A DNA stretch of 64,000 nt from Coniella vitis (taxonomy: Eukaryota > Ascomycota > Sordariomycetes > Diaporthales > Schizoparmaceae), in assembly GCA_011317545.1 (NCBI GenBank), contig WUJK01000001.1:1527501-1591500 (forward strand), read 5' to 3'. Below the pieces are notes generated by a model. The model saw only the letters and a list, made by a program, of their open reading frames with translations, ran no database searches and had not been told where the DNA came from. Shown here piece after piece: positions 36,561 to 50,300 of the stretch (position 1 is its first letter; each line of letters begins with the position of its first letter). A program made the position numbers and the translations under genes.

Positions 36561-37552
36561 GTATAATATTCTCCTTAGTAAGGCGGGTAATAAGCCTTAC
36601 TACCTTAGGTATATAAACCCTATATCGAGAGGGAATTAGGAGCTTTAAGAAGATATAATAGATATATTAGTAGGTAGTCTTATCTAGCTAATATAGCGCT
36701 TAGGGGCTAAGTTTTCGTACTACGGTATAGCCGGCCCTTTTATTAAACCGCTAATAGCTAGCTCTCTTTATAATTATAAGAATTAGTTATAGCGATTTTA
36801 AAGCGTATTATTATCGGTTTAGCCGGCTAGGGATAGGCCGCTATTATAAAACGGGCTATTCTAGTAAGCTTTCGCCTCGATATTAGGTATATTATACGGT
36901 AGCTAAGCGGAGGTAGCGGGATTAGCCGGAGGGCTTAGCCGGGCCCTTTAATACCCCTTTCCGTAAAATATACTTATAAAAGGTATTTATAGATTATTAG
37001 GTATAATCTGCCTTCTTAGAAGTAGTTTATAAAGATTCTCTATAAATAGTACCCTTATTACTATATATATAATAGGTATAATACGGTTTATTACTTTATA
37101 GGAAAGCGGGTTTAATTAGGATCTTATACTACTAGCTACTAGGGCAGCTTATAGTTATATTATAGGCTATCTAAGGCTAAAGTATACTAAACTATATATA
37201 GTCGATTACCTAGTATATAGCGTTACTAAGGGCGTATAGCGCGGTATAGCGGTCGGCGGGAATACCTAGGGTAGGGGTAATTAGGCTAGGAAGTAATTAT
37301 AATAGGCTTATAGCGCTAAGGGCGTACTCCTATTTATAAGTAATACTAGCGCTAGTAATAGTAGTAATAGCTATAATAGCCTAGCGCTACTACTATTAGG
37401 GCTAGTATTATAGCTAGTATTACTATTACTAGCGGTAGTAGGGTAGGATATAGCGGGGGCGCTTTTAGGGCTATATAACCGGCTTTACCTCCTCCTCTAA
37501 CTTACTAAATAACTCGATAAAGCCCTCCGCTAATACTTTATTATAGGCCTCC

Positions 37553-38011
37553 TGTAATAATCCTTGCCTGAATCCCGGATTCTGGAAGTACCTATAAGTT
37601 GTATATTAGTAGGTGGGGAAGTATTACCTTTAAGTCTTCGTACGTTATCGAGCAATATTAAGTATTATAAGTGATTAAGAGGGATTACCCTATTATATAA
37701 AATAATACTTAGATTCACAACTAAAGACTATAAGGAAAACTATCTAATAGCTAGGAAATCCATCGTCCTTATATCCTTCCGTTGTTTTAGTAAATCGATA
37801 TAGTCGATATCGATCCTATCGATCTATAGTGTGCTAGTCGATGCAGTCGATATCGATTCTATCGATCGTACAACTATTAGAACCCTAACCCTGATTATAT
37901 CGCTCTATATTCTTATATAAGAGATCCCTATCGGTCCGTTAAGGTTCCGATTTACTAGTATATAGTTGCGCTAGCCTATTCCTATAACCTATATAACCGT
38001 AGGTTATAATA
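37553..38011 (-). repeat. 3' LTR of G3 (cassette type I)
   Basis: 459 bp beginning TGTAATAATCCTTGCC. Variable block at about 37795-37880 with TCGATATCGA twice. AACCCTAACCCTGA and TTATATAAGAG follow. Confidence 0.95.
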
Positions 38012-38094
38012 TTATCTCCCTTCTATCGGTCTTTATCCCTAAAGACCTATAGTATTTCCGTAAGTAGTCCTGCCTAATATTCTTACTCCGGATT

Positions 38095-38718
38095 ATGCTT
38101 TCCTAATTCGTTATATCGTCGTCTTCTCGTATAACGAAACCTCGTTCGTTAAACCCAAGGTCTGATTCTGCTAAATAGAAGTTATCCTTATACTTAATTA
38201 TTCTTTCGAACGCCTTCGAGATATGTCCTTGCTCTTACTGCGATTCTAAGGGTAAGACTTCCTATTAAGTTTCCCCTAGTAATTCTTCTCGCTACGCCGA
38301 GTACGTACGTTTAAAGCTTCCTCGTTACGATATTTTAGAGACGACTAATTCTGCCGACCTTCTATATATCTCTTCGCAGTATTAAAAGCTAGAGGATAAG
38401 ATTAAGGAGCTGGAAGATAAACTAATACGTTTATATAAGTAGAAGAAGATATAGCGAGAGCGGATAACGTATACTATTCGTTATAGGTTATCGAATCTAG
38501 AAGACTTAGATTATATAGAACGTAAGGAGGTAGAGAAGGAGCGTTTAGCCGCCGAGGTCGAATATCGTTCCGTAGAGCCGATCGTTCCTAAAGGCCTATT
38601 GCCTAAGGGTTTTATAACTACTACGTTAAAGGATTTTAATTAGTCTAGGTTTTCTCCGTTATCTCTATCCGATTTTCTTATTAATAATTTATAGGGTATT
38701 AGAGCTTCTAGTTCGTAA
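38095..38718 (+). pseudogene. Antisense six-cysteine gene of G3, best preserved start
   Basis: Starts with an intact ATG 84 bases inside the 3' LTR and runs 208 codons on the strand opposite gag-pol. Cluster: Cys46-x2-Cys49-x7-Tyr57-x9-Tyr67-x2-Tyr70-x7-Tyr78; two cysteines survive. Context is DSKGKT, then RYAEYVRLKLPRYD. After it, KLEDKIKELEDKLIRLYK (about residues 110-127) is a heptad-like coiled coil, followed by a basic and acidic stretch with LEDLDYIERKEVEKERL. Inferred role: accessory nucleic-acid-binding protein encoded by the transposon. Six-Cys proteins of this look are common in fungi, but none is characterised to my knowledge. Confidence 0.7.
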
Positions 38719-38805
38719 CCTTAATTTCCTTAGAGTTACTATTAATAGTCCTTAATAGGGGTCTGGTTATTCCTATAGGTAGCTATTATAGTTAAAGATA
38801 TAAGT

Positions 38806-38877
38806 AGTCTTATAGCTTAGTAGTTAGAGCTCCTGGTTTCTTATTAGGAGGTCCGGGGTTCGATTCCCTATAGTGCC
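38806..38877 (+). other. tRNA-Arg(TCT)-like sequence with inverted arms (G3 copy)
   Basis: 72 bases folding like a tRNA. D arm GCTT/GAGC; anticodon stem CCTGG with TTAGG (CCAGG before two C-to-T steps) closing the loop TTTCTTA, so anticodon TCT. T arm with GGTTCGATTCC at 38857-38867. Acceptor AGTCTTA pairs only partly with TAGTGCC. It is enclosed by inverted arms at 38781-38798 and 38885-38902 (AGCTATTATAG / CTATAATAGCT), which would extend the acceptor stem. No CCA end. It lies downstream of the antisense gene on the same strand, before the pol 3' end. Confidence 0.65.
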
Positions 38878-38904
38878 TTCTCTGTCTAAGGCTATAATAG
38901 CTTT

Positions 38905-41900
38905 TTGTTTTCGTATTCTTTGATAAGGTCTGGGTATATGTTCTTTGGTAGTTCCTAAGTATTTTCCGAATTATCGTAATTTTTCTATTTAATAAGGTAT
39001 TATTTTCCGCGTCCGCGTTTACGTAAATCGAGGATCTGTTTAACTTTATATTATACTTGCTCTGGTTCGATAATATCTGTATTATACGAGAGTTCTGCGT
39101 CTGCTAGTGCTGGTTCTAGAAGTAAAATATGGAAGACTAGGTGTAGACGTATATATAGGATTTCGAGTTCGTAGTTAACTGGGGAAATTTATTATATAAT
39201 TTTATAAGGTCCGAGTTTCTTATAGTCGAGTTTATCGCTAGGTCTAGTAGTTTTAATATTTTTGCGGTTAAGGTAGACTTTATCTCCCTTCTATAGGATT
39301 AGTCCCTTAATCCTTTTCTAATTAGCGTATTTCGTTATTTATTCTCTAACGTCCTAAAGCATACGTTGAGCATCTTCGTATAATTACTTGATTCTTCTAG
39401 CGTATTAGTCTGCCGTTTCTGCGTTTCCACCTAGTAGTATTTCGTAGTATACTATAGGGTTATATCCGTAGAGTAGGAAGAATAGTGATTTTCCTATACT
39501 CGTTGTATCTACGCTATTATAGGCGAACTACGCGGTTGGCAAAAGTTCGACCTAATTATCTTGTTTATAGTTAATATAGTATCGTAGATATTATTCTATA
39601 ATCTGGTTGGTACGTTCCGTTTATCCGTCTATCTAAGGATAAAATGCTATGGATATACGTTATATCGTTCCGAGGTATTTGGTAAGTAAGATCCAGAATT
39701 TCGATACGAATTTTCTATCTCTATCTAATATAATTTCCTAAGGTATTCCGTAGTTAGCGATGATAATACGGAGGAATATATATACGAGTTCTTCTATAGT
39801 ACTACTTTCTTTATATAGTAGGAAGTATATATACTTGCTTAGTCTATAAACCACTACTAAGATACTATCGTACTATACCTAAGTTAAGGGTTCTCGTAAG
39901 AGGGGTAGCTTAGTAATAAAGTCTAGACTAATAGATAACCAAATAGTTATAGGTACTAGTAGAGGTTATAATAGTCCGTAAGGTTTATACTATTCTATTT
40001 TATTCCGTTTATATATATCGTAGTTATTAACGATATCTATAACTCGTTTCTTAAGGTTCGGTAGATTCTAATAACGTTAAATCCTTTTATAGGTTACTCT
40101 GATTCCTTAGTATCTATATACTAGTGCGCTATAGATACTTCTAATATAGTCGTTTTGTTCTAATATTATTATACTATCGAGGTTAGGTATTTCTCCTTTA
40201 ATACGTAGTATTACGTTAAGTTCCTTAGTAATAGATAGTATAGTAAGGTTGCCTTCCGAATCTTCCTTAAAGATTACTATAATATCTTGGTCTTTGCTAT
40301 TACTATCCTTATAGTCTAACCGTCTGCTAAGAGCGTCTACTCGTTTATTTTCCTTACCTTTACGGTAGATAATCTTAAAGTCGAATTCTGATAGAAATTC
40401 GTACTATCTAACTTATCGTTTATTAAGCTGCTTTATTAAGGTGAATGCCTGAAGATTCTTATGATCCGTATATATAAGAATTTGTTATCTTGCGCCGATA
40501 AGGTAGTATCGCTATTCCCTAAAGGCTTCTATTATTACTATAAGTTCTTAATCGGGCGTTCCGTAGTTATGTTCTAGTCCGTTTAGCTTCTTGCTAAAGT
40601 TGCTAACTATTCGTAGTCGTCCTTTATCGTCTCGTTATCCGAGTTATCCACCGAGTGTATAATCTAATACGTCTATCTCGATCTCGAAAACTTTTTCTTA
40701 GTCTGCTTCGGCTAGGATTAGTTCTAATATAACTACGTCCTTAATTATGCTAAAGGCTTTCTATACCTATTTGTTCTAGTTGAAAGTAGTATCCTTTTTC
40801 GTAAGTTCTATAAATAGTGCTATAATACTATTATAGTTCTTAATAAACTATCGGTAGAAGTTAGCGTAGCTTAAGAAGGCTCTAACGTCCTTAACGTTCT
40901 AAGGTATAGGCTAGTCCCTGACTGCCTATACTTTATCTTTCTATATTCGTATATACCCTAGTATAATAGTATATCCGAGGTAGTTAACTTTTTAAGTATT
41001 CCAGTTATATTTAATAGGTTCTACTAAAATCTTATTATCTTAGAGGATTTATAGGATTATTATAACGTACTTCTAGTATTCCTCGAATATCTTTAAGTAA
41101 ATAAGGATATCGTTTAGGTAAGCGATTATAAAATAGTCGAGGTATTCGCATAAGATAAAGTTTATTATTTCCTAGAATAATATAGGGGTATTAGTAAGTC
41201 CGAATAGTATAATAAGGTATTCGAAATATCTATAGCGTATTCTGAACGCTGTTTTCTATTCTTCTCCGGGTTTAATGCGAATATATACGTATCCTTCTTT
41301 AAGGTCGAGGGCTATAAACTATTAGGCTCCTCTAAGTCTATCTCTAAGTTCTTTAAAGAGAGGTAAGGGGTACCGATTCTTAATTATAATATCGTTAAGT
41401 TGCCGATAGTTAACGTATAGTCGTAGTTTGCCGTTTTTCTTTAGTATAAATAGGATTAGGTATCCTACTAGTGAATATAAGGGTCTGATATAGCCTTTCT
41501 TAAGATTTTCGTCGATATATTCTCTAAGTGCTTTAAGTTTATCCTTATCTAATCCATAGATAGGAAAGAACTTTAGTTATTCTCCTTCTTTAAGTAGGAT
41601 CTTATAGTTATATAGGCCGTACTCTAGTAGGCCGTTATCGAATTTCCCTTAAAATAGTTTTATAAACTTCCGATACTCTTCTAGTATACCGGAGAGGTCT
41701 CTAAACGTATCTTCGTCCTATATAGTTGCTATTATAAGGAGATATCGTTATACGTACTTAGTTCCTTCTTAAACTTATCGCGATAATATATCCTACTATC
41801 TATAGAATCCTATTATATCGTATCTTAATCTACCGTATCCCTTCTTTTATTAGGTATTAACTATCGCTAGATCCTTCTCTATAAGCTATCGAGGTTTATC

Positions 41901-44645
41901 GTATCCTAGGGTAGCTATTATCTTAGCTCTTTTCGATTTAGAGGTATATATAAATTCGTTTAAGCCCCTATTATCTAAGTATCGCTTAGTAACTGAATCC
42001 GATCCTACGCCTTTAATTATAACCGCTTCTTAGGTATCCGCTTTATCCTATAAAATATAGCTATTAGTCCAATCGATTCGAGGATTTTCCTTTCTTAACT
42101 ATAATATACCTAAGATTAGCTCGTATTATACGGTATCCGTAATATCGAAGTTTATTAGTATCGTACGTCCGTAGATTATAACTGGTAATTAATTAGATTC
42201 TATATCGATAATACCCTAGCTGTAAGCGACTTCTATACCTTCTACGGTGCTAAGTTTATAGGGTTCTATCTTCTTCTTCTAAGGTATCCGTTCTCTATTA
42301 ATAACGCTTAGGGATATAAAGTTTCCTTATACTCCGCTATCTAGGAGTGCTATATAATATTTGTCGTTGATTCGTACTACGATTTTCAAATATTCGTACG
42401 TCGAGCTATCTATCGCGTAGAGGGACTTTGCTATAAGTCCTAATCGCTTATTATCCCTTATAGGCGATCCTTGCCTTTTAGGTTCTACTATTCTTACTAT
42501 ACTCTAAGAGCTGCTATCTATACTAGGTTCTTAGCTTATTATATTCCGTATCGTATATATACTGCGGCCTATTGTTATAGGCGTGCTTGATTTTCTTCTT
42601 CGGTATACGGAGTCTATGCTCCGGGCTAACTATCCTTAAGGTTATAGTAAGTACGCGCTTTATCCGCTAGGTATTCTATATAGTCGGCGCGCTTATAGAA
42701 GCTATAGTATATAGGTTCCGCGTGCGTAGGTTTTACGAGTTTTTCCCTTCGTTTCTATTTACGTATTCGGTACTAGTCGAGCGCTTTTTCTTATACGTAA
42801 GGTATACACTAGGGTATCGTATATTAGTACTATTTTACTTATCGCATAGTATATTCGTAAGGGGTATTATATATAAGGCTAATACTAGCGTAGTTTCCCC
42901 TTATTCTAAGTACTTTATAATAATCGCTATTATTATCGTTATAGGCGATAATACTATACCCTGCCTTACGCGTAGGGAACTATTCGTTAGTTACCTTATA
43001 TTTAAAGTATTATCTGCAATTATATATAATACAGGCAAACTATACGATCTAATAGTACTTTTCGTAGAGGTAATTAATTCGCGCGTCTTCCTATACTAGG
43101 GGGGTTTCGTCTTAATAAGATATTATTCGGAATAGTTCTCTAAGTATAATACTATAGATAAGGTAGTATACGTCTCCTTTATCGGTATCTTCGTCTATAG
43201 AGCTTTCTAGTTCTAAGCTTATTTCTTTGTAGATAGTTTAGGTACTAATACTCTAACCGATGCTAAGCGTTTCCTATTATTCCGTAATTTCCGTAATATT
43301 ACTTCATAAGGTATCTATTAGGAGAGGTATCCTCTAGGTAGCTATAATTTATCGTTCCTTATAAGGTTTCTAAGGGAACTATCCTAAGCCTTACTTTACC
43401 GAGAGGTACGTTATATAATTATCCTTATAATAGAAGGTCTAGTTAAGGAGTCTATAATCGGAGTCGTCCGACGCTTTCTCTAGAAGCTAGTTTTAGCTAG
43501 GAGTAGGGTCCGTAATCTTGCGTATTATAATATTAGCTTATCGTCCTTCGGGGACTTTCTTAAATTCTCTGGGTTTCTTAGGTTATCGGCACTCTCGTAC
43601 GAAGTAGCCTGTTTTGCTATAGTTAAAGCATTCCTTACTTATAGGTTTACGTTAAGCTATATCGAGCTCTATAGGGCCTAAGTATATTATACTGCTAGTT
43701 ACCGTACCTTATTACTGGAAGCCGCGGTTAGTTATCTATTAAATCCGCCATCCTATATTAGCGTAATTCCTCTATATAGTATAGCTTCCTCCTTTTTTGC
43801 TTTTCTCTATACGTCTTTCGTAGAGACGGTTATCGATACGGATAGCGTTATTACTAAATATCGTAAAGTCTTTAGGCTAGTCCTACTTAGAGATTTCGTC
43901 CTTAACCTTATCCTTAAGTCCTCTATAGTAGTATTCTATAAGGTTCTTATCTTCCTATAGGAGGCGTACTAAGAGTTACTTAAAGCGGACTATATAGGCT
44001 AAAGCAGACTTATTCTATTTAAGTTCTATAAGTTACTATGCTATAGTCCGTTCTTCGTTAGGATTACTAAATGTTTCCTTAAGGATACGTTCGAATCCTA
44101 CGAATAAATCGAATATATTCTTAGTAATCGTCTTATGTTAATCGAGGTTACCTAGGTATTTAATATAGTTATAAAGTAAGGGTTCGTACTAGATAAGTAC
44201 ATCCTTTTCGAGTTATATACCGGCTAGGATAACTTTATCGGGTTTAGTGGTAAATTATACTGCGTTATATAGGAAGTACGCCTTATAATAGGTAAGGAAC
44301 CCTTAAAGTATCTTCTAATTGCCGTCGTATATAGCAGGTTTATCTATCTTATAGCTATTACCGGTGTTTTAAATAATAGGTGCTAGGGTTATAATAGCCG
44401 TAGCTTAGTATTATTCGAGCTATTAGGCCTACCTATAGATAATACGATTTTACTGCTCCTAAGCCTATCGGAGTATAGCGAACTGCTAAGTAAGTTCGAT
44501 TAATTAGCGTATTATATCTTCCTAAGTTACGACCTAGCGATATCCTTTGCCTAAGGTAGACGGGGTAGGAGTTTAAGGAGCTATTACTATACTTAATATT
44601 GCCTAAGAGGTATACGTAGACCGTCCTAAATAAGAGTTGTGAAAA
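38905..44645 (-). pseudogene. Gypsy-A gag-pol relic (G3)
   Basis: From right to left on the minus strand: gag (to about 43700), the long region between gag knuckle and protease (about 42400-43500), protease LLDSGV near 42340, RT with YLND at about 41115, RNase H, integrase and chromodomain near 38905-39050. Lost Trp codons (TAG) dominate, reflecting G-to-A on the coding strand. Confidence 0.88.
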
Positions 44646-45104
44646 TATAATAATCCTTACCTAAATCCCGGATTCTGGAAGTACCTATAAGTTATATATT
44701 AGCAGGTGGGGAAGTATTACCTTTAAGTCTTCGTACGTTATCGAGCAATATTAAGTATTATAAGTGATTAAGAGGGATTACCCTATTATATAAAATAATA
44801 CTTAGATTTATAACTAAAGATTATAAGGAAAACTATCTAATAGCTAGGAAATCCATCGTCCTTATATCCTTCCGTTATTTTAGTGAATCGATATAGTCGA
44901 TATCGATCCTATCGATCTATAGTGTGCCAGTCGATATAGTCGATATCGATTCTATCGATCGTATAACTATTAGAACCCTAACCCTGATTATATCGCTCTA
45001 TGTTCTTATATAAGAGATCCCTATCGGTCCGTTGAGGTTCCGATTTGCTGGTATATGGTTGCGCTGGCCTGTTCCTGTGACCTGCATGACCGTAGGTCAT
45101 AACA
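44646..45104 (-). repeat. 5' LTR of G3 (cassette type I)
   Basis: 459 bp ending TGACCGTAGGTCATAACA. Carries the same block as the left LTR (about 44885-44970). Confidence 0.95.
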
Positions 45105-45109
45105 CCTCC

Positions 45110-46745
45110 TTAGCTATACGAATAGTAATATAATAGGGGGTATTATCCTTACCCTCTTATAAAGCGTTATATAGCTAGCGGCTAACGGTTATTAGGTAGT
45201 TAACTAAAGGAGTATAGCCCTTACGCTAATAGCGCTAATAGCGGATACTACCCTTAATATCCTAATAATTATTAAGCAACTTACCGGTAATTACCGAGAC
45301 TAAATATTATTTATAAGATATATCGTATTAGGTTATAATATAACGGCTATTAGGAGTAGCTTCGCTAGCCTTTTATATCTTCTTACGCTTAATAAGGGTA
45401 ATAAGAGTAATAGCTTTACCCTTATTCTTAATAGTATTAATCTTCTTCTTACTAATCTTAGCTTTAGGCTAAGTATTAGTAGTAATAATAGCGTTAGTAG
45501 TATAAGTAGTATAAGGAAGGTTAGCTTTAATAGGAGCTACTATCTTAATAGCCCTAGCCCTAATATTATTATTACTAGTAATAGCAGTAGAACGCTACTT
45601 TTTAGTAATAGGAGTATTAGTAGGAGTAGAGGTAGGTATAGGGCGTTTATTACTAGTATTACCGGCGGTAATAATATAAGCGATACCGATATCGTTATCG
45701 TTATTACTACTACTATTACTACTACTATCGTTTATATAGGTACGATTAGTATTACTACTAATAATATAATTACTATCGTTATTAGCCTCGTCTAAATAAG
45801 CGTCCTTATCGTCCTCCTCGGTATTATTATTACTAATATATATATTAATAGCAGGCTCCTTATCGCTAAAGGTATCTTCGGCTTATTCCTAGCTATCTTA
45901 GAGTAAATCTACCTTATCTTCGCTATTAGTATTATCCTTAATAGCCTTAGTATTACCCTTATCCTTATCCTCGAGCTCGAGGATACCGTTAAGGGCCTTT
46001 TATAGGATATCTTTATTACCCTTATCTTCGTTATAAATATAATTATTACTATTAAATACGTTAGTAATCGGCTTTATAGCGCTATATAGGAGTATATTAT
46101 ATATTATAGGGGCGGTATACTTTTTAATAGCTTTAGTTTCTATTAGTAAATATACCTATTAATAGCAGTTAATTAGTAGTATTAGAACTTAGCTTTAGTA
46201 TAATATACTACGCTTATTATACTATTTATATAGGTATCTTATAGGAACGATATACTACTTTATAATAGCGCTAGATATAGTATTTATAGGAGCTTAGGCT
46301 AGTTTATATAGATTAATAGGAGTATTATATATTTCTTAGCTATACGGGTATTAATAGTATTCGCGGTATAGCGCGCTTTAGTATACTTAGCTATATAATA
46401 ATTTAAAACGTTAATAAACTGCTATAAGTCCTAGTATTCGATTAGGAAAGGTAGATACGCTTATTTCCTTTTTTAAGAGGTATTATAATAGTAGTAATAG
46501 TAGTTACTATATTTAGGATTATAAAGGGGAGTATAGTATAGCGGCGACGATAGTTAATAATATTATTATACTATTATATAATAGATTAAGAAAGGAGGAG
46601 GGAGAAGGGAGGAGGAGGAGGGAGTTTAGACGAGCTATAATAGGTATAGGAGAAATATAGCAGATAGCGCTATACCCCTGCTATTAATAATAATAGGGGT
46701 ATAACTAGCTATAATAGCTATTATCTATAATTATAGATAAAGGGC
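45110..46745 (-). pseudogene. Gln-rich ORF antisense to the LINE RT (copy in L4)
   Basis: Counterpart of the plus-strand frame at 2881-5100 in L2; its 3' part continues left of the Gypsy G3 insertion (before 37547). The acidic segment (about 45985-45880) reads EDKGNKDIL, then LELEDKDKGNTKAIKDN, against NEDKGDKDIL and FELKDEDKGNTEAAKDN in L2. The two copies thus differ by charge-preserving replacements as well as RIP changes. The identity is unknown. It occupies most of the apparent 3' UTR of an 8.26-kb LINE. Confidence 0.5.
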
Positions 46746-47274
46746 TAGCTATTATTAGTAGAAGGATATATACTTTTACGGACTAATAATAGTAAACGCC
46801 TTAAGGTATATCTCTAATACGTTTTAAGCTACTACTCTATACTACTATAAGGACGTCTACGCTATATTAGCAGCTTAATAGCTAGCTAGCTTTCTAATAT
46901 AGCGCCCTTAGGCTATTATACTAGTAAGGTTATCGCTAGTATAGTCGACGTATAGTATATATATAATACGGCTTCGGAATTAGTCTCGGCCGGCATCTAA
47001 CGTTTAGTAACTATACGGTAATACGCTAACCTAATAAAAACGTAGCTTTATACGGGCTATACTAATAGTATTATATAACTCTGCTCTAAGACTAATCCCT
47101 AGAGTATTTAGCCTCTAGGACGTAGCTAATACGCTATAAAGTAGCCTTCGGGCTAGGGTTATATTACGAATATATATACTAGGTAGGTATATATACGCTC
47201 CTTAGTAGTACGATAGGTAGTATACGCCGAGATACCCCTTAAATAGTATGCTAGCGTAACTAGTCCGGCGTTAA

Positions 47275-47304
47275 TTTAATTAAATAAATGAATAAATAAA
47301 TAAA
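47275..47304 (+). repeat. 3' tail (TAAA)n of LINE L4
   Basis: Tetranucleotide tail directly before the 15-bp target duplication. Equivalent tails are at 2338-2358 (minus) and 6034-6066. Confidence 0.9.
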
Positions 47305-50300
47305 TATTAGTCTACTATTTCTGCGTTTCTACCTAGTAGTATTTCGTACTATACCGTAGGCTTATATCCGTAGAGTAGGAAGAATAGTAATTTTCTTAGA
47401 TTTATCGTATCTACGCTATTATAAGCGAATTATACCGTAGGTAAGAGTTCGACCTAATTATTCTATTTATAGTTAGCGTAGTATTATAGATATTATATTA
47501 TAATCTAATTAATATATTCTATTTATCCGTCTATCTAAGGATAAAATGCTATAGATATACGTTATATCGTTCCGGGGTATTTAGTAAGTAAGATCTAGAA
47601 CTTTAATATAAATTTTCTATCTTTATCTAATATAATTTCCTAAGGTATTCCGTAGTTAGTAATAATAATACGGAGGAATATATATACGAGTTCTTCTACG
47701 GTATTACTTTCTTTATATAGTAGGAAGTATATATACTTACTTAGTCTATAAACTATTATTAAAATACTATCGTATTATACCTAAGTTAAGGGTTCTCGTA
47801 AAAGGGGTAGTTTAGTAATAAAGTTTAGATTAATAGATAATTAAATAATCGTAGGTATTAGTAGAGGTTATAATAATCCGTAAGGTTTATACTATTCTAT
47901 CTTATTCCGTTTATATATATTATAATTATTAATAATATCCGTAACTCGTTTCTTAAAGTTTAGTAGATTCTAATAACGTTAGATCCTTTTATAGGTTACT
48001 CTAATTCCTTAGTATCTATATACTAGTATACTATAAATACTTCTAATATAATCGTTTTATTCTAATATTATTATACTACTAAGGTTAGGTATTTCTCCTT
48101 CGATATATAATATTACGTTAAGTTCCTTAGTAATAGATAGTATAATAAGGTTACCTTCCGAATCTTCCTTAAAGATTATTATAATATCTTAGTCTTTACT
48201 ATTACTATCCTTATAATCTAATCGTCTATTAAGAGCGTTTACTCGTTCGTTTTCTTTACCTTTATAATAGATAATCTTAAAGTCGAATTTTAATAGAAAT
48301 TCGTACTATCTAACTTATCGTTTATTAAGCTATTTTATCGAGGTAAATATCTAGAGATTCTTATAATCCGTATATATAAGAATTTATTATTTTACGCCGA
48401 TAAGGTAGTATCGCTATTCCCTAAAGGCTTCTATTATTATTATAAGTTCTTAATCGGGCGTTCTATAGTTAAGTTCTAATCCGTTTAGCTTCTTACTAAA
48501 GTTACTAATTATCCGTAATTATCCTTTATCGTCTCGTTATCCGAGTTATCTACCGAGTATATAATCTAATATATCCGTTTTAATCTCGAAAACTTTATCT
48601 TAGTTTACTTCGACTAGGATTAGTTCTAATATAACTATATCCTTAATTATACTAAAGGCTTTCTATACCTATTCGTCCTAGTTAAAGGTAATATCCTTTT
48701 CGTAAGTTCTATAAATAGTATTATAATACTATTATAGTTTTTAATAAATTATCGGTAGAAGTTAGTATAGCCTAAGAAGGCTTTAATATCTTTAATATTC
48801 TTAGGTATAAGCTAGTCCCTAACTACCTATACCTTATCTTTTTATATTTATATATACCCTAGTAAAATAATATATCTAAAGTAGTTAACTTCTTAAGTAT
48901 TCTAGTTATATTTAATAGGTTTTATTAAAATCTTATTATTTTAGAGAATTTATAGGATTATTATAATATACTTCTAATATTCTTCGAATATCTTTAAGTA
49001 AATAAGGATATTATTTAAGTAAGCGATTATAAAATAGTCGAGGTATTTATATAAGATAAAGTTTATTATTTCCTAGAATAATATAGGGGCGTTAATAAGT
49101 CCGAATAGTATAATAAGATATTCGAAATATCCGTAGTATATTCTAAACGCTATTTTTTATTCTTCTCCGGGTTTAATACAAATATATATATATCCTTCCT
49201 TAAGGTTAAGGGCTATAAACTATTAGGCTCCTCTAAATCTATCTCTAAGTTCTTTAAAGAGAGGTAAGGGGTACCGATTCTTAATAGTAATATCGTTAAG
49301 TTGCCGATAGTTAACGTATAGTTATAACTTACCGTTTTTCTTTAATATAAATAGGATTAGGTATCCTATTAGTAAATATAAGGGTCTAATATAGCCTTTC
49401 TTAAGATTTTCGTCGATATATTCTCTAAATACTTTAAGTTTATCTTTATCTAATCCGTAGATAGGAAAGAACTTTAATTATTCTCCTTCTTTAAGTAGGA
49501 TCTTATAATTATATAGGCTATATTCTAATAGGCTATTATCGAACTTTCTTTAAAATAGTTTTATAAACTTCCGATACTCTTCTAGTATACCGGAGAGGTC
49601 TCTAAATATATCTTCGTCTTATATAGTTACTATTATAAGGAGATATTATTATATATACTTAGTTCCCTCTTAAACTTATTATAATAATATATCCTATTAT
49701 TTATAGAATCCTATTATATTATATCCTAATCTACCGTATCCCTTCTTCTATTAGGTATTAACTATCGCTAGATCCTTCTTTATAAGCTATTAAGGTTTAT
49801 TATATCCTAAGGTAGCTATTATCTTAGCTCTTCTCGATTTAGAGGTATATATAAATTCGTTTAAGCCCCTATTATCTAGGTATTACTTAGTAACTAAATC
49901 CGATCCTATACTTATAATTATAACCGCTTCTTAGGTATCCGCTTTATCCTATAAAATATAGCTATTAATTTAATCGATTTAAGGATTTTCTTTTCTTAAT
50001 TATAATATACTTAGAATTAGCTTATATTATACGGTATCCGTAATATCGAAGTTTATTAATATCGTATATCTATAGATTATAACTAGTAATTAATTAGATT
50101 CTATATCGATAATACCTTAGCTATAAGCGACTTCTATACCTTTTATAATATTAAGTTTATAGGGTTCTATCTTCTTCTTCTAAGGTATCCGTTCTTTATT
50201 AATAACGCTTAGGGATATAAAGTTTCCTTATACTCCGCTATCTAGGAATACTATATAATATTTATTATTAATTCGTATTACGATTTTCAAATATTCGTAT

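Larger units (their letters stand above)
37553..45104 (-). mobile_element. Gypsy-A copy G3, full length, nested in the LINE
   Basis: 7552 bp with two 459-bp LTRs and a perfect 5-bp duplication cctcc (37548-37552 and 45105-45109). The uninterrupted LINE sequence at 2100-2110 confirms the empty site. It keeps many TpG but few CpA on the plus strand, so mutation is strand-biased and lighter than in its host. Confidence 0.95.
31486..47304 (+). mobile_element. Tad1-like LINE L4, near full length, split by Gypsy G3
   Basis: Inserted into G4 with a 15-bp target duplication: TATTAATCTACTATT at 31471-31485 and TATTAGTCTACTATT at 47305-47319. It ends in a (TAAA)n tail. Without G3 (37553-45104 plus its 5-bp duplication) it is about 8.26 kb. 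Order: ORF1 with Cys-rich knuckles, AP-endonuclease, RT, RNase H, then about 3 kb with an antisense frame, then the tail. The ORF2 motifs and the tail define a non-LTR retrotransposon of the fungal Tad1 kind. RIP-mutated throughout. Confidence 0.92.

Noticed and set aside
38806..38877. A functional tRNA gene.
   Set aside because: Acceptor pairs mismatch, there are G-T pairs and C-to-T changes in stems, and it sits inside a mutated transposon in three copies; it is only tRNA-like.
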